Shown: positions 26,038 to 30,378 of the stretch, piece after piece
Layout: every line of letters begins with the position of its first letter
Numbering within the stretch: the stretch's first letter is position 1
IMG/VR virus record: IMGVR_UViG_3300036770_005734
Coordinates: 1 to 30,378 of that record
Reading direction: 5' to 3' (one strand)
From: a virus
DNA length: 30,378 nucleotides
Translations under genes and position numbers: made by a program
Notes under the pieces: model-generated
The model's input: only the letters and a program-made list of their open reading frames with translations
Database searches by the model: none
What the model was told of the DNA's origin: nothing

Positions 26038-26748
26038 ATGTCCCGAACCCTCTCAACCGCGTCTGAAGACGTTCTCAAAGGCCGCCAGCTCACGGAGCAA
26101 TACCATCGCGCCACGGGCGGCATGCGCGAGGTGCTGATCTTCGGCGCGATGATGCTGCAACTGCGGCGCGAGCACCCCGAACTCGCGCAGCGCGGGGGTG
26201 ACCGCCGATCAAAGTCCAACGTGGACTTTGATCAGAAGATGACCCTGCGCGGCTGGCTGGAATTGCATGCGCCGGAGGTCAAGTATGCCACCGCGCAGCG
26301 CTTCCTGGCGGTGACTGAAAGCGTGGCCTGTGAATACCCGGCCATCGTCGGCCCCAAGGTGGCCAGGAGCATCGACCTGGCCACGCTGGTGACCACCCCG
26401 GCGAAGAAGCTGGATGACCGGCTCGCGGCGAAGCAGCTCGAACTCTTCGAGTGGGTGAATGGCACCAGCCAGCGCTCCTGGCTGGATCGTTTCTCGCCGC
26501 AGCGCCACACGCCGCCGAAGGCCACGAAGGCCAGCGCCGCAAAGCGCAAGGCGAATGCGAATGATGAGACGCTGATGCAGCAGCAGCTCATGGAATTGAG
26601 CGAGGAGCACATCACGCAGATCGAGGACATCGCCACGGCGGGCGCTTTCAAGGCGCTGGACACGGACCGGCTGGCGGCGTTTGAGAACGCGGTGGATGGG
26701 CTGAAGGCCGTGATCGCGGCGGAACTTAAGATGAGGAGGACCAAGTGA
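26038..26748 (+). CDS. Helical early protein, 236 aa
   Basis: Mostly helical with a basic middle (RGGDRRSKSN), a helix YATAQRFLAVTESVACEY, and a charged linker (PKATKASAAKRKANANDE) leading to a last coiled-coil region. The RGGDRRSK loop and the following helix recall small phage proteins of the DUF3102 sort, but I do not claim that. Its end is followed by a strong Shine-Dalgarno sequence (GAGGAGGA at 26733-26740) for the next gene, which overlaps by TGATG. Confidence 0.6.
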   Translation: MSRTLSTASEDVLKGRQLTEQYHRATGGMREVLIFGAMMLQLRREHPELAQRGGDRRSKSNVDFDQKMTLRGWLELHAPEVKYATAQRFLAVTESVACEYPAIVGPKVARSIDLATLVTTPAKKLDDRLAAKQLELFEWVNGTSQRSWLDRFSPQRHTPPKATKASAAKRKANANDETLMQQQLMELSEEHITQIEDIATAGAFKALDTDRLAAFENAVDGLKAVIAAELKMRRTK

Positions 26749-27230
26749 TGAATGACGAATGTCGAATGACGAATGACGAATGTCTGAGCGTCGATGATCC
26801 GCGTCATCCGTTGCAGATGGATCTCGCGGCGGCGGAGATGAAGGCGCGCGAGTGGCGCAACATCCTCGACAGCGTGCAGCATGATGCCCGCAAGGCGCGC
26901 TGGGCACAGCGCTCGCTCATCCATTATACAGGCCTGGCGGAGATGCTGAAACAGCGCATAGCCCGCCAGAAGTCAGAGATCAGTGGTCAGAGATCAGTGA
27001 TCAGTGATCAGAGATCAGAGGCCACATGCCCGGCCTGCCGCAAACCGCGTGCGGATGACCAGGTCATTTGTCCGCTCTGCCTGCGCCGGGTGCGGAGAGC
27101 GCGGCCGGATCTGCTGCGGGCGTGGGAGAAGGAAGCCTCCGAGATGCTCGGTGATCAGATCTCGCTGTGGGCGATTCAACAACTGCCAACCGTGGGCCGT
27201 CCTGCCCGCAACGCGGGAGGTGTGCTGTGA
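26748..27230 (+). CDS. Zinc-ribbon-like protein with two internal arrays, 160 aa
   Basis: An N-terminal segment encoded by GAATGAC heptamers (MNDECRMTNDECLSV), then a helical domain (AAAEMKAREWRNILDSVQHD), a linker encoded by seven TCAGAGA/TCAGTGA heptamers (KSEISGQRSVISDQRSEA) and a four-Cys zinc ribbon CPACRKPRADDQVICPLC. The C-terminal part is helical. The start at 26748 follows a Shine-Dalgarno sequence and overlaps the previous stop; the GTG at 26745 is an alternative. The stop overlaps the next GTG. In both arrays, positions that would be in-frame TGA are TGT or AGA. Nucleic acid binding is plausible. Confidence 0.68.
   Translation: MNDECRMTNDECLSVDDPRHPLQMDLAAAEMKAREWRNILDSVQHDARKARWAQRSLIHYTGLAEMLKQRIARQKSEISGQRSVISDQRSEATCPACRKPRADDQVICPLCLRRVRRARPDLLRAWEKEASEMLGDQISLWAIQQLPTVGRPARNAGGVL
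26750..26784. repeat. GAATGAC heptamers at the start of the zinc-ribbon gene
   Basis: Units GAATGAC, GAATGTC, GAATGAC, GAATGAC, GAATGTC. Units 2 and 5, whose TGA would be in frame, are TGT; the other three keep TGA. Confidence 0.93.
26973..27021. repeat. 7-unit TCAGAGA/TCAGTGA array within the zinc-ribbon gene
   Basis: Seven contiguous heptamers. Units 4 and 5 contain TGA out of frame; units 3 and 6, which would place TGA in frame, read AGA. It forms the linker between the helical part and the zinc ribbon. Confidence 0.95.
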
Positions 27231-27526
27231 AGGCGCGCGCCATTCTAGCCCGCTGGCAGCGGGTACAGCCGGTGCTTGGCAACAAGGCGGTGATGACCTG
27301 GCTGGCCTGGCTGCATGTCGCGGAGCGCCGCGAGGTGTGCGTGGCGGATCTGGAGGAGACCTTGAAGGTCTGTTTCAGCCGTGGAGCGCAGATCCTGGAG
27401 AAGATGCGGAAGAACGGCCTGGTGGAACCGAGCCGCCGTGTGCCTACCAAAGGCAACCGTCCGCGCACCTATCTCAAGGCGACGCCGAAACTTTATGCCG
27501 TGCTGGCGCTGGAGGAAGAAGCATGA
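27227..27526 (+). CDS. Winged-helix DNA-binding protein, 99 aa
   Basis: A small winged helix: VMTWLAWLHVAERREVCVAD, helix LEETLKVCFSRGAQILEKMR, turn and wing KNGLVEPSRR, then a basic C-terminal part (VPTKGNRPRTYLKAT). The start is GTG 27227, overlapping the previous stop (GTGA), with GGGAGG six bases upstream; the ORF upstream of that is shadow. The stop overlaps the next ATG. Probably a transcription regulator of phage early functions. Confidence 0.7.
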   Translation: MKARAILARWQRVQPVLGNKAVMTWLAWLHVAERREVCVADLEETLKVCFSRGAQILEKMRKNGLVEPSRRVPTKGNRPRTYLKATPKLYAVLALEEEA

Positions 27527-27756
27527 TCCATATCAACGTCATCGAGGAACTGACGACGCCAATCATCAGCAAGATGCCCGCCGCTGAATTCTGCGGCCGC
27601 GGGAACCTGCATGAGGACACGCGCTTCATTTACGAGATCGAGGTGAGCCCGAATCTGACGCTCGTGCTCGACGAGCTGCAACTCATGGAGCTGGTGGACG
27701 CGGCGCTCGACGCGCTGCCACCGCAACAAGTCACCGGGGAGGATGAGGAGTCATGA
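27523..27756 (+). CDS. Small acidic early protein, 77 aa
   Basis: An acidic protein (MIHINVIEELTTPIISKMPA, middle VSPNLTLVLDELQLMELVDA, end PQQVTGEDEES) with one Cys, and a helix of aliphatic residues. It is coupled on both sides by ATGA overlaps. No family is recognised. Its 3' end (27733-27756) closely resembles the 3' end of the following gene, including the Shine-Dalgarno sequence for the next start. Confidence 0.65.
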   Translation: MIHINVIEELTTPIISKMPAAEFCGRGNLHEDTRFIYEIEVSPNLTLVLDELQLMELVDAALDALPPQQVTGEDEES

Positions 27757-28016
27757 GCTTCGATCCCCTCTTCATTGGTCATCGCGGCATTTTGCGTGGA
27801 GTGAAATGCGTCTGCGGCCAGTGGTGGCCTGATTTTGTGCGCACACCGGAGCACGCGGAGCAATTCCGGACGGAATGCTGTGGCAGCCTGTATCAGCTCA
27901 TAAGCGGGCAAGGAACGCTGCAAACGCTGAGCCTGGTCGAGGATCAATCCAAGCGGAGTGCTCAGTGCTCAGTGATCAGTGATGAACCTGCAACCGGGGA
28001 GGAGGGCGAGTCATGA
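27753..28016 (+). CDS. Cys-rich small protein, 87 aa
   Basis: The residues CVCGQWWPDF and TECCG suggest a metal-binding knuckle with four to five Cys. Residues 68-78 (KRSAQCSVISDE) come from a CAGTGCTC-type heptamer array (27957-27984) in which the in-frame unit has TGC while the others keep TGA. It is translated by overlap with both neighbours, and its end gives a strong Shine-Dalgarno sequence (GGGGAGGAGGG) for the PolX-like gene. A small zinc-binding accessory protein is the best description. Confidence 0.65.
   Translation: MSFDPLFIGHRGILRGVKCVCGQWWPDFVRTPEHAEQFRTECCGSLYQLISGQGTLQTLSLVEDQSKRSAQCSVISDEPATGEEGES
27957..27984. repeat. 4-unit AGTGCTC/AGTGATC array inside the Cys-rich gene
   Basis: Units AGTGCTC, AGTGCTC, AGTGATC, AGTGATG. 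The second unit is in frame at its TG position and reads TGC. Confidence 0.9.
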
Positions 28017-28639
28017 AAACTCGTTTCCCTGCTGAGGCTGCCAAGGTTGTGGTGCGTGAGTTGCTGGCGGTGCTGACTCCTGAGTTTGAGCTGATGCCTG
28101 ACGGCGCACGTTGGGTGAAAGTGGCGGGCAGTCTGCGCCGCAAGCGGCCGGAGGTTGGCGACATCGAGCTGGTGTATGTGCCGCGCCGTGGCCCCGTGCC
28201 CAGTGGTTTGTTCATGGAGGAGGGCAACCGGGTGGATTGGATGTTGGGGGATCTGATCGCGCGCGGCGTGATCGCCCCGCGTCCGAATCGCAACGGGCAG
28301 GTGATGTGGGGTGAGAAGAACAAGCTGGCGGTGCATCGCACGAGCGGCATCCCGATTGATTTCTTTGCCACCACGATCCCGGCATTCTGGAACTACCTCG
28401 TGTGCCGCACCGGCAGCGCGGAGACGAACCAGCGGATCGCGCAAAACGCGCAGGAGCGCGGCCTGAAGTGGCATCCCTACCACGCCGGGTTTGAGGTGCT
28501 CGATTTCACCCGTGCAGCGGGGGCTCTCAAAGACCTTCCTGTCAAACTGACTCACACCGGCCAGATCCTGCGCGTAAGCCGTGAGGAGGATGTCTTCCTC
28601 CTCGCCGGTCTGGACTACCTGCCACCGGAGCAACGCTGA
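28013..28639 (+). CDS. Minimal family-X DNA polymerase-like nucleotidyltransferase, 208 aa
   Basis: Palm and thumb of a PolX/DNA polymerase beta-like protein without the N-terminal 8-kDa lyase or fingers. The nucleotidyltransferase motif is AGSLRRKRPEVGDIELV with Gly39-Ser40 and catalytic Asp50 and Glu52; the third acidic residue is Asp116 in GIPIDFF. The segment CRTGSAETNQRIAQNAQERG (131-150) and the ending EEDVFLLAGLDYLPPEQR (191-208) match the PolX thumb, where the usual text is EEDVF-x-x-LGLP-x-IPPELR. Predicted role is gap filling or nucleotide addition to DNA. It is the last gene before the transposase, coupled to the gene before it, with a strong Shine-Dalgarno sequence. The family call is firm; the transposition role is inferred. 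Confidence 0.85.
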   Translation: MKTRFPAEAAKVVVRELLAVLTPEFELMPDGARWVKVAGSLRRKRPEVGDIELVYVPRRGPVPSGLFMEEGNRVDWMLGDLIARGVIAPRPNRNGQVMWGEKNKLAVHRTSGIPIDFFATTIPAFWNYLVCRTGSAETNQRIAQNAQERGLKWHPYHAGFEVLDFTRAAGALKDLPVKLTHTGQILRVSREEDVFLLAGLDYLPPEQR

Positions 28640-28663
28640 ACCTACTTCCCACTGCTGATCACC

Positions 28664-30378
28664 ATGGACCGCGACGACCACGCCCAATCCCTCACGCTCA
28701 CGCCCGTGGAGCCGACGCCGTTCCGCGCGGCCTTCGGTCGGCTGCCACCGTCGTTGAAAACGGAGGTGCTGAGCCTGGGGCAGGTCATGCGCGAGATTCA
28801 CGAGGCGCGGAAGGTGCTGCCAGCCTGCCGCGAGATCGCGCGGCGCATGAGCGGACGGCGCGGCTACAGCGCGGACAATCTGAGTGACAAGTATTATGCG
28901 TGGCGGGAGGCCTTGAACGAAGGCGGGCCGGATGCGGCGGCGGCGACGCTGATCGATCATCGCCGCTGCCTGGGCTGCGGTGTGAATGGCTGCACGGTGG
29001 CGCGCGTCGTGAGCATTCCCCAAGGAGTGCTGGAGCGGTGGAAGCGCGAGGACATCTCCAACGACAAACGCGGCCGCGCGGAGGCGTGGAAGGCGATCAT
29101 TCGTGATCTGTGCGAAGGGCGCAGCGTGGAGGACGCGGGCACGTGGCGGGAGGTCTATCACGCCGAGAATCCGTATCGCCCGCTGCCAGATCGGTGCCCG
29201 TATTCGCTGCATCGTCCACCCACGGGCTGGAGCCTGAGCAATTTCTCGCGCCACAAGGTGGCCAAGGTGATCAAGGCGCTGGCGCAAAAGGGCAGCTTTG
29301 AGGCGTGGCGGCATCTGCCGCAAGTGCGGCTCGACCTCACGACGCTGCGGCCGTTTGAGTGGCTGGTCGTGGATGACCACCGGCTGGATTTCAAGGTGTT
29401 CGTCGATGTGCCGGGCCAGGGCGTGCAGCTCGTGGAGCTGTGGGGTCTGTTTGTGATGGACGTGAGCACGCGCATGATCGTGAGCTTTGCGCTCAAGCCC
29501 CGCGTGCAGCGGGCGGATGGCTCGACGATGGCCTTTGAACATCGCGATATGCAGCACCTGCTCGCCCATGTGCTGGGCACCTACGGTGTGCCCGCTGATT
29601 ACACGCAGACCTGGATCGTCGAAAACGCGGCAGCGGCCGTGAGCACGGACACGGAGCGGCTGATTGAGTTCCTCAGCGGCGGTCGCGTAAAGATCAAGCG
29701 CACCGGCATTCAGGTGGGCGACATGACCCTGAGCGGATTCCCGGAGCGTTGGGGGAACTATCGCGGCAAACGCTGGCTGGAGGTGTGGTTCGCGGCGCTG
29801 GACATCATTTGCGGTGGCGTGAAAGGCCAGATGGGCAGCGACTATTGGAGCAAGCCGGGCTCCTTTGATGCGAGGCAGGCGTTTGGCAATCGCCTGGCGA
29901 AGCTGCTCGACAAATGCACGCCGGAAGTGCGGGCCAAGCTGGAGCTGCCCTTTGAATGGGCCGGAGAAGCGCACTGGCTGGTGAGCGATGCGATTGAGCT
30001 GCTCAACCATCGCACTGATCACCGGCTGGAAGGTTTTGAGCAGGTGCGTTTTTTTGCCTTCGATCCGGCCGCTCCCGTGATTCCCCTGCATCCCCAGCTC
30101 GCGCTGCTGCATGGATGCGAGAAGCAGCTCGAACGCTTCACCAAGCTCGACGACGAACTGCAAGGCGAGCTGCTCAGCTATGGCGGAGCGCCCAGGTGCA
30201 TCACCCCTGCCGAGAAAATGGCGCTGATGATGCCACGCATGCAGCGCCTGAGCGCCGAGGCCGTGGTGGACCTGCAATTTGACGAGGTGAGCACCTGGAA
30301 GGGCGAGCCACTCATGTGGCGCGGTGGTGATGTGCTGGACATCGAGATCAAGCGCGGCCGCGAGAAGGTGAAGGTGCG
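28664..30378 (+). CDS. Mu A-like DDE transposase, partial (3' end outside window)
   Basis: The frame from ATG 28664 is open to the window edge (571 codons). It resembles the Mu A/rve-type transposase. The N-terminal part is helical with a Cys-rich region (RCLGCGVNGC, about residues 108-117). The catalytic core has Asp237 in LVVDDHRLDF and Glu373 in GKRWLEVWF. The second acidic position appears to be Glu320 in WIVENAAAAV, where most family members have Asp. Spacing of 83 and 53 residues is close to the D-x67-D-x56-E of Mu A. It follows the PolX-like gene by 24 bases. It should cut phage ends and join them to target DNA; a MuB-like partner would lie to the right. Confidence 0.85.
   Translation, partial: MDRDDHAQSLTLTPVEPTPFRAAFGRLPPSLKTEVLSLGQVMREIHEARKVLPACREIARRMSGRRGYSADNLSDKYYAWREALNEGGPDAAAATLIDHRRCLGCGVNGCTVARVVSIPQGVLERWKREDISNDKRGRAEAWKAIIRDLCEGRSVEDAGTWREVYHAENPYRPLPDRCPYSLHRPPTGWSLSNFSRHKVAKVIKALAQKGSFEAWRHLPQVRLDLTTLRPFEWLVVDDHRLDFKVFVDVPGQGVQLVELWGLFVMDVSTRMIVSFALKPRVQRADGSTMAFEHRDMQHLLAHVLGTYGVPADYTQTWIVENAAAAVSTDTERLIEFLSGGRVKIKRTGIQVGDMTLSGFPERWGNYRGKRWLEVWFAALDIICGGVKGQMGSDYWSKPGSFDARQAFGNRLAKLLDKCTPEVRAKLELPFEWAGEAHWLVSDAIELLNHRTDHRLEGFEQVRFFAFDPAAPVIPLHPQLALLHGCEKQLERFTKLDDELQGELLSYGGAPRCITPAEKMALMMPRMQRLSAEAVVDLQFDEVSTWKGEPLMWRGGDVLDIEIKRGREKVKV

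Noticed and set aside
27962-30277. Minus-strand open frame of 771 codons opposite the transposase and PolX-like genes
   Set aside because: High-GC antisense shadow. Its protein is Arg/His/Ala-rich without domain structure, while the plus strand carries clear transposase and PolX motifs.
22717-30378. Diversity-generating retroelement or reverse transcriptase as the source of the repeats
   Set aside because: No reverse transcriptase motif (such as YxDD) is seen in any frame of the window.

Overview
The window is most of a Mu-like transposable phage or prophage with a siphovirus-type tail, cut on the right inside its transposase gene. The host is probably a verrucomicrobium or a related member of the PVC group. 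That is an inference from high GC, weak Shine-Dalgarno use and the abundance of 7- and 8-base tandem repeats between genes; no host gene is visible to prove it. The phage assignment is firm. A Mu gp25/gp26/gp27/gp28-like block, an HK97-type portal fused to a MuF domain, a U35-type protease, an HK97 capsid, a gpG-like tail completion protein and a Mu A-like transposase are all present.

Layout. Positions 1-73 hold a candidate phage end with a 12-base repeat at 22-base spacing. Positions 74-21306 are one long late block on the minus strand. Read in the direction of transcription it has a membrane/lysis group (21306-18783), the terminase group (18777-16177), portal-MuF, protease, capsid, connector and tail completion (15910-9466), and then the tail (9339-74). 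Positions 21307-21643 are a structured intergenic region. A small plus-strand gene (21644-21802) and a minus-strand pair (22634-21850) converge on a bidirectional terminator at 21816-21844. Positions 22635-22716 are an AT-rich divergent control region between two ribbon-helix-helix genes. From 22717 rightwards runs an early plus-strand operon of small DNA-binding, zinc-binding and membrane proteins. It ends with a minimal family-X polymerase-like protein and then the transposase.

How the genes work together. The ribbon-helix-helix pair probably sets the early/lysogenic switch. The early operon supplies transposition functions; the PolX-like protein directly before the transposase may fill the short gaps left by strand transfer. 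The late operon packages DNA (small and large terminase, portal-MuF), matures heads (protease, capsid), builds the tail around a tape measure, and lyses the cell with a double-psi beta-barrel enzyme and membrane proteins.

The most unusual trait is a system of heptamer and octamer arrays (CACTGAC, ACTGAGA, GTTCGCT, TGGATGC, GAATGAC and CGGAGGG families). They fill most gene junctions that lack start/stop overlap. They supply several stop codons (four proteins end His-TGA from the CACTGA core) and also run into coding regions. Inside genes, array units that would place TGA in frame carry TGC, TGT or AGA instead, while out-of-frame units keep TGA. One array lies at the joint of the portal-MuF fusion, and two encode hydrophobic, signal-peptide-like segments.
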